This document shows, piece after piece, positions 30,366-41,671 of a stretch of DNA of 64,000 nucleotides. Source of the DNA: Rhynchopus sp. YZ270_cl-10 (Eukaryota; Euglenozoa; Diplonemea; Diplonemida; Diplonemidae); NCBI GenBank assembly GCA_964035575.1, contig OZ037896.1:806001-870000 (forward strand), written 5' to 3'. Numbering within the stretch: position 1 is the stretch's first letter; each line of letters opens with the position of its first letter. Both the position numbers and the translations under genes were made by a program. The notes beneath the pieces are model-generated. The model was not told the DNA's origin and did no database searches. It saw nothing but the letters and a program-made list of their open reading frames with translations.

Positions 30366-33352
30366 TCATGCAGTTTCAACATGTGACTTTGCATTTGCTC
30401 GGAGTTGTTCGTCAATCCGTTCAATGACTTTCGGCTGTGTACAAGATAGAGAGTTGGCACAAAATAGGGAGGAATTAATTCATATACATTCTTTTCTTAG
30501 CGAAACAAAAAAGAATGCAAAGAGGGAGGAATAAAAACTAGACAATATCATCCGCCAACTTGATAATAAAAATAACAGTGGTTTTCGTTGAACGCAGCAA
30601 AGGGACCGCGAAGCGGGGGAAAAAAGTTGACTTGAAATACAAAGCCCTCTCGTGACCAAAAACAATCTAATGCTCCCAAGGAAGACCCCTATTGAATGGC
30701 ACACTGGGTGCTATAGTTACTCAACACAAACCCCAAGGAAATGCCCCATCCCCTCCTAAGGCCTTGCTGCATACCTGTACCAACGTGCCTGATATCCCTA
30801 GTGTCGTGATGCGTGTCTGCTTTGCTATCAGGTCCAGCAGCGCAGACCCCCCTGCGAGGCTCATTGGGCTGTTGTGGTGTGGTGTATTGCAAGCCGTGGT
30901 GGGCACTTCCTCGGAACATTTTCCCAAAAAAAGGATGACAATGTGAGGAACACAAAACAAAAAGAAAAGTTTCTAAGATGACCCTAAGCCTCTCATGCTC
31001 ACCTTCATCACCCCCCCTTGACTGACGGCAATCCAGACCCGGATCCTAAGGTTCCGATCTACACAAAACCCCCACCCTTTCCCCCTCTCCCCTCTCCTCC
31101 CCATCTCCTTCCCACCCCACATACTTCCGCGAGACATTCAAGGAGGTCAAGCTCTCTCCCGGGGACGCCATCATGAGGTGCGCCAGAGCACGAATCTCAC
31201 TGTTCTCCAAACTGTTGTCCTGCAGATCCAACGAACGCAGCCCCCTGTTGCGCTTTAGCACCTCGAGTAGGGGCTGCACACCACGTACTCCTATGTAGTT
31301 CAACCCTAGGTTGAGATCCGCCACATGCGTTCCTGGAGAGGTCGGGAGGATGCGGAGGACACCTGAGTTTGGTTTGATGCCGAGAGATTGGCAGGATTCT
31401 TTATAGAGCTGCTGGAGGGAGGTGTCGGAGGGCATGGGCTCGTAGGCAGGCGACTCTGGCGGGCCTTCTACAGCATCGCGGTGCTGTGAGATCCGCTTCT
31501 GCAGCAGCGTCCCCTCTGCCTCCTTTGTCTTGTTCACAACCCTTTCCACCGCCTCCCCTTCCTTCCGGAGCACCTCCTCCAGTTGTTTTGCCCGCTCGAT
31601 CCGTTCCCGCTCTTCAACCTCCTTTTCCTTTTGCGCCTTCTCCTTTGCCCTTTGCGCCTCCTCTAACTCTGCTTGGCGTGCAGCAATGCGTTCTGCCTGC
31701 TCCTTATCACGTCGTTCTCTTAGCTTTGCCTCAAATAGTGCCTTTTCTTTTGCTTCTTTTGCTTCTTTCGCTTCTTTCGCTTCTTTTGCCTCCCTTTCTT
31801 CTTGTTCACGAGAGGAATCGCATTCGGCTTTAGGTGGAGGTACCTTCGCAACAGGCTGGGGTGTTGGCGGAGGCAGTGCTTCAGTGAAGATAGGATGTAA
31901 AGGGGTCGTTGGGTGAGGCTGTGGCGGAGAGGTGCCTGCAGTAGCTGCAACTGAGACAGGGCAGAGTGCGGGGGAGTTTGAATGGACCCGGTCGAGAATG
32001 GCCTGTTCACGTTCACGGTGTGACTGTGCTAAGTCTGCCTTCGCCTCTTCCCATTGTCTCTCCAAATCGGCAGGAGGGTTTGCAAGAAAAGGGTTGACAA
32101 AGGGTTTGTCCTCCACCGCAGCAGGGGGGTTGTAGAGTTGCCCAAATGATTCAAGCGATTTTTGAGAAAATTTGCGCGCGCAGTCTGCGTGTTCTGTCTG
32201 TTGCTGGGTCTTTTTTGAGGGTTTTTCAGTATTATCCCGTGTAGAAGGGCGGGATAAGGTAAGTGTTTCTTCATCATAATCCATTTGAAGGTTTTTTATA
32301 GAAATGGTCTCCAATTGGCGGGTCTGTTGGAGGCTGTTTTTGATTGTCGAGGCGTCAGATAAAATGGTTAAAATAGCGTCCCTCAGGGGGGCTGAACTCA
32401 TTGATACCCCGGTCAACGCTACAAATGGTTCCCATTCTGCCCGAATCTTCGTTGTCAACGCAGCGCAGTCGATTGGGGTCATCTTCTCTAATTCCTCCCC
32501 TTGGAGCCAGACCTTCCCGCACTCCTCCTCAACCTGGCAGACCCATGCTATTACGTCCTCTGTTACATGCTTTAACACTTTCTTTATATCGTCTACTGCG
32601 CTGATCACTTCTTTATGCTCCACAATAGACGAAATCGGATCACATCCTTTCTTCTGTCCACATACTGCCAAGCATTCTGCAGACGGCTTTAATTCTAAGC
32701 TAAGAGACGTCATCAAATCCTGCGATGCCTCAGAAATCGCGCTAATGTAATCCCCCACTACCCCTTCTAAAAGCTGCGGAATGTCTTGCAGTGGTGGAGT
32801 AAAGGCAGGGCGTGATGCTGCATTTAACTTCGCAACAACTGTTAAAAGAAGACCTGATCTTGCATCATTTCTCAATGACTCTAACGTACATAGCAGAGAG
32901 GTCCGTAAAGCGCCTTTAAACTGCTCTGACAAACAAACAACAAGACGCCACCATAAATCATCTGAGATTGTCACCTCCGTGCTCGACACAACCTTTTTGT
33001 GAAATTGGCTGATAAAGGTAAGAAGTTGGCGGCGACCGTCAGCATATGCCTGGGTTGCGTCGGTATTAACTCTAGGGAGGGTGCCGCTCTGGGATGATCG
33101 GCGTTGGGTAGGGGAGGCCCGCAGTGGAACCGACCCGATGCTTTCAATGGTGTCGAAAACCACGTCGCTTTCTTTCAGCAGCGCCTTGGCAAGGATGCGT
33201 TCCTCAATCGCTAGGGTGTCCAATACTCGATTCTCCTCCTCGCGCAGGGCGCCAAGTGCTTCATCGCGGGCCTCCCGATCCTCCTCCTCATCTTCATCCA
33301 CCTCGCTGTGTAATGTGCGGTATTCCTTTCTTAGAGAAAGCAGCGACTCCAT
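30366..33352 (-). CDS. Coiled-coil protein with C-terminal leucine-rich repeats (spliced)
   Basis: Exons are 33352-31125, 30868-30775 and 30434-30366; the phases fit exactly (2228 + 94 + 69 nt) and give 796 residues. The first intron (256 nt) splits an Asn codon inside a leucine-rich repeat, restoring SLNVSRN-PMSLAGG. The second (340 nt) is phase 0 and leads to the tail PKVIERIDEQLRANAKSHVE. Residues 1-400 are mainly helical. About 540-640 is a highly charged helix rich in KEA and ER/K repeats (KEAKEAKEAKEAKEKALFEA), probably a stiff single helix or coiled coil. Residues about 690-785 hold ribonuclease-inhibitor-type leucine-rich repeats (LRSLDLQDNSLEN; RITTLGISGT). The layout resembles tropomodulin-like or flagellar LRR scaffolds; function unknown. 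Both introns carry pieces of dispersed repeats. Confidence 0.85.
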
Positions 33353-33700
33353 GATAAACGAATAGGGGGAGAGGAAGGGGGATGAAGGATATAGGGGGGG
33401 AAGAGAGGTGCGGTCTGAAGAGGGTGTTGTTGTTTTCCAAAGAAATAAATTAAATACTTTTTTTCACGACTACGTTAACAGCATTAAAGGGACGTTAATA
33501 TGTTGCCTTAAATGAGAGTTACGCAAAAGATCTTCCCAGGATTTTTCTATAATAATTAGGATAAGATGGTTCCTTTGAGTGCTATCATTTTCATTCTATG
33601 AAAAATGAAAAATTAGGAAGTTGAAGACCGCCTTGTAGGGATTTACCAATGATTACAATTCAAAAAAGAAAAATGTCGCTTTTTTTTTGGTTCTTTGGGC
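33353..33700. other. Short spacer, nothing recognised
   Basis: About 350 bp of AT-rich sequence between the LRR gene and the PTH-like gene. The first 70 bases upstream of the LRR ATG are pyrimidine-rich on the minus strand with a CTTCAG that could serve as a trans-splice acceptor. No repeats or frames of note. Confidence 0.5.
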
Positions 33701-34909
33701 CTATATGGGGCTCACCCCAAGGCGTCTCTTTCGAAACCTCGATACAGCCGAATTGACTGCGATCTTCTGATGCTCAGCTATGACACGCTCTTTATGCTCA
33801 AGCTCTGCATTCCGCTCTTCACGCTTTTTCTTCGCCGCGAAGTGGTCGTCTGTGACTTGCTGACGGCGCACCATCTCATGTTCAATTTCTGTTTCATCCA
33901 TTGTGTTCTTTGCCGCCTCTGCTCCCCTCTGCACTGCTTCCCCCATCTGGCCAACTGGATAGCCACATGCCGCGAGGAACACCGCATGGCACAGCAAAGG
34001 GAACTGATATTCTTTCATAAAAACCCGCTCCTTCTCAGAAAATACTACCATGGCGTCGTCGGGCAGATGCGACCCTACTCCTATACGGAACGTACGCATC
34101 TCGCCTAGCTTCTTCTTCACTTTGTCGTATCCTTTGTACTCGTACATCTCCTTGTGCTTTACGTGATTGCTCTTAAGTGGTAGACCCTCCAAATATACCT
34201 TATCTCTCCCACAATTTATCCGAAACTTCGTTTCCCCTACATTGTATTGCCGATCCGCGGACACAAAACAGGTTTTGTCTGAATGAAAATTATTGGAATA
34301 CATAAAGTCAAATATCGTTCTTGGCAGCTCCTCTAATGGACAGGTAGGGACGAACAGCGTGCACCGCGGCGCGGCCGCACCAAGCAGCTGCAATTTGATG
34401 TACTGCTCCCTGAGATCTGCATAGTGCCTGTTTAGAAAGATCTTTTTGTCGGAAGGCTTGAAGAAATGCGAGGGTTTGAGATTGCAATAATAGCCTGACC
34501 CACGGGAATTTGACTTTTTCCAGGTCACATCACATTGCCGTGCAAGCTCTCGCAAGCAGAGTCCTCCAGCATTGGACCTAGACCATTCTGGTGTGCCTGA
34601 CTGCGCGAATCCGATGATAAGCCACTCATTTCGCTGTAACGACGAAGAGTCTAGCTCCTTAACAGTCACCTCCGCATCTATGGCCTGACCAGATGAGTCC
34701 GTAAAGCGTTGCTTCTCAGCTCTATACAATGCAGACTCATCCTGGAAGTCGCGCACACCATGCACCCGCCACCTCTCCACCGCCTCCTCCATCTGTGCGG
34801 ACCCGCCCCCACGCAGCGCGTTTGAGAGATGCTTAAAGGCGGCAGGGTTCTTCGCAGCACGGCGTGCAGCTTTTACTGCAGCGTTGAATCCTTCTTCGGA
34901 AAGACCCAT
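33701..34909 (-). CDS. Peptidyl-tRNA hydrolase-fold protein lacking catalytic residues
   Basis: Starts at the ATG at 34909 (MGLSEEGFNAAV), giving 402 residues. Residues 96-290 follow the bacterial-type PTH (Pth) pattern: WLIIGFAQSG stands where Pth has LIVGLxNPG, SRSNAG where Pth has TRHNAG, NLKPSHFFKPSD for the LLKPQTFMNxSG strand, NVGETKFRI for PPGxxxxK, and FRIGVGSHLPDDAMVVF for LRIGIGxP...xVLxxF. The catalytic Asn of GLxNPG is Gln, and the catalytic His of TRHN is Ser, so hydrolase activity is unlikely. The GGGHNG loop is replaced by an unrelated insert. An extra N-terminal helical region (1-95) and a basic C-terminal helix (340-402, ending RFRKRRLGVSPI) flank the core. In plants the catalytically silent PTH relative CRS2 acts in RNA splicing; an RNA or ribosome role, perhaps mitochondrial, is an inference. 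Confidence 0.7.
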   Translation of the reverse strand: MGLSEEGFNAAVKAARRAAKNPAAFKHLSNALRGGGSAQMEEAVERWRVHGVRDFQDESALYRAEKQRFTDSSGQAIDAEVTVKELDSSSLQRNEWLIIGFAQSGTPEWSRSNAGGLCLRELARQCDVTWKKSNSRGSGYYCNLKPSHFFKPSDKKIFLNRHYADLREQYIKLQLLGAAAPRCTLFVPTCPLEELPRTIFDFMYSNNFHSDKTCFVSADRQYNVGETKFRINCGRDKVYLEGLPLKSNHVKHKEMYEYKGYDKVKKKLGEMRTFRIGVGSHLPDDAMVVFSEKERVFMKEYQFPLLCHAVFLAACGYPVGQMGEAVQRGAEAAKNTMDETEIEHEMVRRQQVTDDHFAAKKKREERNAELEHKERVIAEHQKIAVNSAVSRFRKRRLGVSPI

Positions 34910-35448
34910 TTTTTTAGAGGGGCTCTTAGTGTACCTGGAGGGGGTTTGAGGGAGAGGGGACGACCCCAATTGCACTTTATCCGCACTTTTGGGTTATCGG
35001 ACTTTGCAGGGTAAAAAAATCCTGCCCCCAAAATAGGAGAGGATTATGAGGGAATACCCCAGAAAAGCTTTGTAAGATGAATGGTATGGGTGGGTGCATT
35101 GAGGGCGTCTTTTTTTTTTGAAGTGTTGACAAATGTTGCTTTGTCCAAAAAAGGTCGGTGATAAAGAGTGTTGGAAATAAAAGGGTGGGGTGGAGTGTGG
35201 AAGAAATGAAGGAAGGGAAGAAAAAGGGGAGTGGTGCATAAGGAGGGTAAAATGGAGAAAGCGCTGAGCTTTGAAATGTGATTCACACTGAGTGAGAAAA
35301 CACATTTTTTTCTTTTTCTGAAAAATTTGTTGGAATAGTGTAGTTGCCACCTGTGCAAGCTCCACTGTCCTGTTTTTTCTCGTTTTGTTTTTTTTTTGTT
35401 TTTTCGCAATTCATTTTATAGAAACGGTATTTTTATAAACCCTTCCTG

Positions 35449-35515
35449 TGCACACACGGTGGCCCTTACGAACCCTCAGGGTACGAACCCTAGGGTTCGT
35501 AAGGCCACCGTGCAC
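35449..35515. repeat. Foldback (GTGCAC...GGTGGCC...TTACGAACCC)
   Basis: A 67 bp hairpin whose arms begin GTGCAC, continue CACGGTGGCC and TTACGAACCC, and pair with GGGTTCGTAAGGCCACCGTG and CAC on the other side. The loop is CTCAGGGTACGAACCCTA-like and itself palindromic. No coding content. Confidence 0.75.
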
Positions 35516-35786
35516 GCATCCCAAAAAAAAAACAAAAAATATCTCAAATTTCGGTCGCAAGAAACTGAATAATTTAAAACTGCAACCACACAAAACATAT
35601 CCAAACCAAAAACGCAAATGTTGTAAGTGCAAACACCTCACCGCACATCGGCGGGCGCAGACACCGTATAAGAAGACTTGAAAGATGACGTGCCGCGTGG
35701 GCACATTAACTAAAACAAAAGTGGAAGTTGTAAGGTGGTCAACGTCTCTTCGCATACACAAGAGACAAAAAAAAAAGGGGGGGATA

Positions 35787-35887
35787 CCGCAACTGTAAAT
35801 ATGTTGGACCGTAAAAATGTTGGGACAGCCCAAAAAAGACTCGCTCGTCCCAACATTATTACGGTCCAACATATATTTACAGTTACG
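35787..35887. mobile_element. Foldback MITE, copy 1
   Basis: About 100 bp with 40 bp inverted arms (AACTGTAAATATGTTGGACC, then GTAA(A/T)AATGTTGGGAC) and a short centre AGCCCAAAAAAGACTCGCTC. Nearly identical to 36317-36418. The left flank is TA and the right is TTA, consistent with a TA target. Confidence 0.85.
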
Positions 35888-36316
35888 TTACATAAGATGA
35901 ACCTAAGCCTTGTATGCTAAGTCACACCAGGTATTTCAACATATGCATTCAATAAATTGATAGCATAGGTTTTTGGGATCAAAAATGGTCTCATCTTTCA
36001 AAAAAGAAGAAAAAAAGGGAAAGCTCGTAAAACGAATGTGCCTCTAAGGCACGCACACATTGTCGAAAAGGTGGGGTAAGAAAGAAAAAGTTTTTATAAG
36101 ATGACCTCTAAGCCTTTCGTGCTTAGTCACCTAAGAAAAGGTTGGAGTGAACCAATGCTCTGTAGTGTTCACCTTAACTAAAAGGACAACTCGCAGAACA
36201 GCCACCTACCGAGGGGAAAGGATTTTTTAGGAAGTTTGCACGGAGGGGAGAGAAATGTTGTGCAGTCTGCACGGTGGACGGTCAAGACTCCTTTTTGCTT
36301 AGTCTCTGAGCCAAAT

Positions 36317-36418
36317 ACCGTAACTGTAAATATGTTGGACCGTAAAAATGTTGGGACAGCCCAAAAAAGGCTCGCTCGTCCCAACATTATTACGGTACAA
36401 CATATTTACAGTTACGGT
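36317..36418. mobile_element. Foldback MITE, copy 2
   Basis: Same element as 35787-35887, 430 bp away. Here the ends are perfect: TA, then CCGTAACTGTAAATATGTTG, and the mirror image CAGTTACGG followed by TA. A fragment of one arm (GGTAAATATGTTGGGAAC) also lies at 46311-46328, at the edge of the broken WD40 gene copy, so the family is spread wider. Confidence 0.85.
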
Positions 36419-39109
36419 ACCAGAAAACACCCCCCACCTTTTCCGGAACGTCTAAAAAATGACCGATGACTTCAACTGTTCAGGGGAAGATAGGTGCCAA
36501 CGAATCCACCGCGAAGAAAAAAAAAAACACCAGGGGAGTTTAAAATATCGGTTTACCGGTTTCAAAAACCGAAAAATTCGGTTTGAGGATTTTGAAAAAA
36601 AAAAAAAAAAAAGCTATGGAAAATCTGGATTTTTGAAAAAAAAATTTTTTTCCTCGTAACAGGGTTTCTGGCCAGAAAAATCCTGTTTTTGCAGATAATG
36701 TGACCCCACCATTTGACGGACGGAGCTCGGAGAAGCCAAACATGAGTGAGAGAGGAAGGGGAAGTGAGGCCCTGAGGGATAACCCCATCCCTCAAAAATT
36801 CCTTAACACTCTGTGTTAAGGTTTTTAAGGTTGCTTTTGCTACGCACCCTGTACCTACACCCCCCCATACGGGGTCCACCAAAAATAGACATTTCACGCA
36901 GAGGCACCAAAGTGTTTAGAAACGTGCGTTCCTTAAGGCAAAACGGGCGTTTTTCACCGAAAACCACGAGTTTCAGCCCAAAACCCGGTTTTTTGGGCCC
37001 AGACCCGTGTATGTGGCGCCGGAAACGCACTTGCGGGGTACCGAAGGTGGGCTGCGGTTTGTAACCACTCGTTGCGTTGCTTGGGTTCCGTTCGATGCAT
37101 TCAGATCGGTTGCGTTGTGTTGGATGCGTTCGTTGCGTTCTGTTCGTGGGTGCCTGTTCGTTTCTGTTCAGATCTTTGCGTACATCAACCACCATCAAGA
37201 GGGAGCGTTAATGATCAGCAAAACTAAATTCTTGCTATTTACAACCCGCCTCAAAAATTCACTTTTTGTAAGAAAATTTTTTAAAAAGGAACAGAAATCG
37301 AAAAAAGTTGTTAAGGGATGAAGGGTGGGGGGTGAGGCCCGTGGGGGGGCGAGAAAGCTCGGAATTCGCTTTTTTTTGCCCAAACCGATTTTTTACCTCA
37401 AACCGATTTTTTTGAAAAAAATCCAAACTTTTAAACTCCCCTGAAAAACACCCAAAAAAAAAAAAAAAAAAAAAAAAGAATAATCTAAAATGAACATAAG
37501 CCTATGCTTAGTTACAAAAAAATATACACCCCTCCCCACTCAGGTTGTGGGAAGAGATAAAGAGAGAGAGAGAGAGAGAAGTCAAAGGTCTTCGTTATAT
37601 ATGGTACAGTCCGTAAACAGAACCCGAAAGGGTTACCTTTTTATGGACTGTGATATCGCCAATTCTTGAGAGGGCTTTTCAGTTCCTCTTTTTTTCGAGT
37701 TGGGGTGGTGAGGGGGCAGGCCTAATTCTTTTAGGGATGCCGGAGTTAAATTTCTGTTCTAAAAAAAAGTTGGATTCATATACTTTCAGTTCACAGAATT
37801 GAAAGTATTTGAGAGGGTCAAACACATGCACCCTTTCTTTGAAAAGAAAACAAAATGCAAAAGGAGGAGAAAGAGCGGCGGGTTTGCAGATAAAACATGC
37901 GAAACACACCCCGCTCTCATTGCCATGCGTGAACTCAAGATGTAGGAACAGGAAAGGATGGGAAGGGAAAACAACAAACAGACGCAGAACAAGGTGTGGG
38001 CAGGGTTCTGTGCATATCGTTTTACCCCACCCAATCTTTTTTTTTTTTTTTTCAAAACACACGAGCGACCGACCACATGGGGAGGGGTCAAATGACAAAT
38101 CTCACAGCAAAATAACAAGATAAAAATGTTGGTGTGAGATGAACCAAAAGGTCTTCCTGCATTGGTCACCTAACAGGCATTGCAAAAAAACAACAAAAAC
38201 AAAAAATGGTTGAGATAGACAAGCCCGTGTCCCGCCACTGCTTTTTGAAAGGGCTTTAAAAAACCAAAAAAAAAAAAGAGGAAAAAAAAGAGGCCTGCAC
38301 TTTGAATCGCGCCTCCTGAAAACTCTATTAAGGTCTACCTGAGGGTGAAAAGTGCTGCGACAGCCCCACACTGTACGAGGGTATGTGGAAAAGGCCGCTG
38401 TGGAAATGGTTTGGTGTCTCTGTGAAATGGCAAGCCCCCTCCTCCGAGAGGAACGGCACCAGAGGATATCAAGGGCATTGACTTAACTGTTATTATGATA
38501 GTATCCACACTTTTATGTAGCCAGTTCTTGGGTTGTCACGGTAGCTGCAAACCCATGGTATCCCTGACCTCGAGCTACCACAGCACACAGAGTTTCCGCC
38601 AAGGTGTACCGGGGTGTACTTTGGTACACCCCAATATTTTTCCCGGAAAAATTTGGATTTTTACAGGGATTCGGGGTGTACCAAAGTACACCCCGAGAAA
38701 AATGGGGTTTTAGAGGTTGTAGATGACCCCCCGTGGTCATGTGACCCCACCGTGCAGAGCGTTTGGCTCGCTGTGTCAAAAGAAGTGGAAGAAAAGGGGG
38801 GTAAAATCTAGGGGGAAAATAAAAAAAGTAGCGTACCGTGCGCCTGCGGCGCTGTGTTGCTGGCTATTTGATGTTGCTATATTATCATTGGCACTTCTGT
38901 GTATTGCCCCTTAAGGAGGCTTCGGTGCAAGCGACGAGTGCATTCACTTTCTATTACATGTTCCAACGGCAGCACTGTAATCACTGTGTAGCGCCATGCA
39001 ATGAAAAAAGCAAATACCATCACTCTCACAAGACTCCTTACCTTGTTAAGCTTCCACCCCCGACCTCCAAACGAACCACCTCTACCACAACACAGCTGTG
39101 AAGCTTAAC

Positions 39110-39275
39110 ATGGTTGCTATCAAAGCAGGTGCTAAAAATCCTGGTGCTAATAAAACCCAAAAAGTTGTGCCAAAGCTGCGGCAGAGCCGACTTGTCTTGG
39201 TCAAGAAGGAGACCCCTCCCACAGTTGACGAGGCCATACGGCCAGTGGAAGTGACACCTCAACCGGTAGTGAGTG
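39110..39275 (+). CDS. Weak plus-strand exon candidate
   Basis: An ATG at 39110 opens a Lys/Pro-rich frame (MVAIKAGAKNPGANKTQKVV and about 35 further residues) preceded by a CACAACACAG acceptor-like site 14 nt upstream. A GTGAGTG donor-like site follows near 39270, after which the frame runs into repeat-like sequence. It would be the only gene on the plus strand. It could equally be a transposon scrap. No domain recognised. Confidence 0.2.
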
Positions 39276-41069
39276 TATCTCGCGCCTCCCCTTCTGCCCT
39301 TTCAACCCTTCCCAAAAAATTTTTTTGTAGCACTCCCCCGCACGCTTCGCCTCTCTACCTGTGTCTGCCAGGGAGGCGCGCGCGAAGCGCGCGACGACCG
39401 CTATTTCGGGGAGAAAAAAATTTTTTTGAGGTCGTTTTCATGGTACACCCCAATTTCGGAAACCCCAAATCCTGGCGGAAACCCTGAGCACACAGAAAAA
39501 AAAAAAAGGTGAAGTTGATAAAAAATGATGCGGGGCCGGGAACTTTTAATGGCTTTTTGTGATCCCCTTGTTTTGCACCCTTCATTTTGGCCCCCATACC
39601 TCCAACATTAGGATATACGCTGTCTTTTTTCTACCTTGTCTTACCGCCCGAGCGAAACCGAAGATAGATGATGAGATTACTATCTTTCAACTGAAACATA
39701 AAACAGACATTGATATTGGATGAGAATCCATAGGAAAGAAACTGGACTTGAAATACAACAGCCCCCGCTCGTAAACAGTGTACCTTTGGTACAATGACCG
39801 GGTGTAGCGGGGGGTGGACACCCAACCATGCATGGATATCTACTTCGTGGTTTACATCTTAAGAAAGTGAAGTTGATAAACGCTCAAGGCGGAGGCAGAC
39901 ATTACAAAGAAAGATGACTTAGAGATAAGACATGAGACACCTTCCATCGTTTCTATTTCCGTTTGTCAAGACACAAACCAAAAAAAAAGCTCTTTTGTGT
40001 GACTGGCAACGACAGTGTAACACGCATGCCCCCCGAGGATTTTTGACCAAAAAATTTCCGGCCAGCCGGGGGATAAGAAAAAAATATGAAAAACGAGCCT
40101 CTCGAGCACACATCTGAAAAAGAGTTTGGAAAAAAAAAAAAAGAAAAAACTTGTAAGATGGGTGTGGCTCTCGTGCACACAGAAAAAAAAAAAAAGTTTA
40201 TAAGATGAACCTAAGCCTCTCTACCTTGATTGCAATCGTTATCAAGGTGAAAAAAAGGGGGGGTCTAGTTATTGATGCAGGCACCTCCGACTGACCCACG
40301 TACGATGCCATCCGGATGAAAGCACAAAGAAGTAGGTTGATCGTGCAAGCGCCTCTGCGGACGCAGGCACCTGAAGAACACTAAACAGAATATCAAAAAA
40401 ACGAAGAAGGAAATTGGGTGATATGATCCTGAGCCTCTCATTTTGTGAAGCCAACCTTTAAATAAAAGAAACGTTGCAAGATGAATATGCTTTGCAGTGC
40501 ATGCACATCAGTGTCATCTTATAAAAAAGATATGGCATAGTGGAGTTTCCACCTGTCATATGTCAAAAACAATGCATATTTTCCCTTTTACACTTTATCG
40601 AAATAAAACAGAGGGTTTGCAGTGATACCGCATCATGCATCTGGCGGAGGCAGGCACGGTTTAAAACAAAAAAAACAAAAAAAAGAGAAGTTGAAAGTGC
40701 AAACGCCTCACCGTTCATCGGCGGATGCAGGCACTGAGGGGGGGGGGGGGGGGGAAAAGGTAAAGAAGAAGTTGTAAGATCGTGTATCTGGTGCACACAA
40801 TCTAAAGGAGGGTAAAAGGGTGAAATAAAGTGATTCATTTTTTTTGTTTTTGTTGTGAGGTGAGCCTAAGCCTCGTGCTTTTGGACACCTGAAATAAACG
40901 GCGAGGGCAAATACATGGGGTTAGTGAAGGAGCGCAATCAAGGCTCACAGCAGAACAGAGAGAAGGGGTGAGGTGAGGTGAACATAACCATAAAAAGATG
41001 AATGTGATTTTATGTGAAACACATAGCATTACAAAACAAAAAGAAGGGGGTAAAAAAAAGAAAAGAAAA

Positions 41070-41115
41070 GTTTATAAGATGAACCTAAGCCTCTCGTGCT
41101 TAGTCACCTTATAAA
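41070..41115 (+). repeat. Type A hairpin (reference copy)
   Basis: Best copy of the commonest small repeat here. It reads TTTATAAGATGAAC, then the stem-loop CTAAGC-CTCTCGT-GCTTAG, then TCACCTTATAAA. The outer flanks pair too (TTTATAAG(A/G)TGA), so the unit is a 45 bp hairpin with a 7 nt loop. Other copies in the same orientation are near 3473, 24446, 24954, 26007, 26787, 28711, 30971, 35891, 36091, 37482, 40196, 40421, 40852, 41189 and 44609; one inverted copy lies at 26835. Type B hairpins (5848, 28567, 36027, 40151, 41145 and others) keep the TAAGATGA head and the CTCTCGT-like loop but have a GTGC/GCAC stem. Confidence 0.85.
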
Positions 41116-41671
41116 ACAAAAGAAAGAAATAAAAGAAGGTCCTTCGGTAGCTGAATGTACCTCACTGTACAGACATTTTAAAAAAAAAGTGTAAAGATTG
41201 AACCTGAGCCTCTCTCTTGGTAAATCTTACAACCAATAAGCGGGGCCTTCTTTTTATCGCACGAACCTTGCTGTGAAATATCCCTAAAAAAAAATAAACA
41301 AACAAAAAAAAAAAAAACCAAATCTCGCAGATAGGGAAAGCCCTCAGCAGAAAGGCAAAAGGTGGGGAGGTTTTGTATAAAAATTATTTCATATACTTCC
41401 GAATTCTACTGAATAAGAAGGTATAATAGGGTGCACTAAATGTACCCCAAACTTTTTATAAAAAGGGCATTTTTTTTCTTTCTTTTTTAAAATTTCCAAA
41501 TCGACAATCATCCCCCTCCTCCCACCCCCCCGAGGATGGGGTTGAGGATGGGGGGTTTCACAAAAAAATATCTCATTATCATTCTCAGGGAAATTTCGTA
41601 CTATTTTCACCAAACCCAAGAAGAGCTATTACCTTACCCAAAAACCCCCCCTCCCCTCCAACCCCTCAGCT

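Larger units (their letters stand above)
34910..41671. other. 6.8 kb repeat-rich spacer
   Basis: No confident gene. It holds the foldbacks at 35449-35515, 35787-35887 and 36317-36418. Type A hairpins lie at 35891-35925, 36091-36132, 37482-37515, 40196-40230, 40421-40445, 40852-40890, 41070-41115 and 41189-41230. Type B hairpins lie at 35680-35710, 36027-36058, 40151-40182, 40470-40500 and 41145-41175. Family C occurs at 35620-35665 and 40681-40735, D at 40265-40325 and E at 39745-39850. A GGTGTAC/GTACACC palindrome cluster (38611-38692) and a satellite piece (38700-38860) are also present. A GA microsatellite lies at 37560-37581. One weak plus-strand frame is listed separately. Confidence 0.65.
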
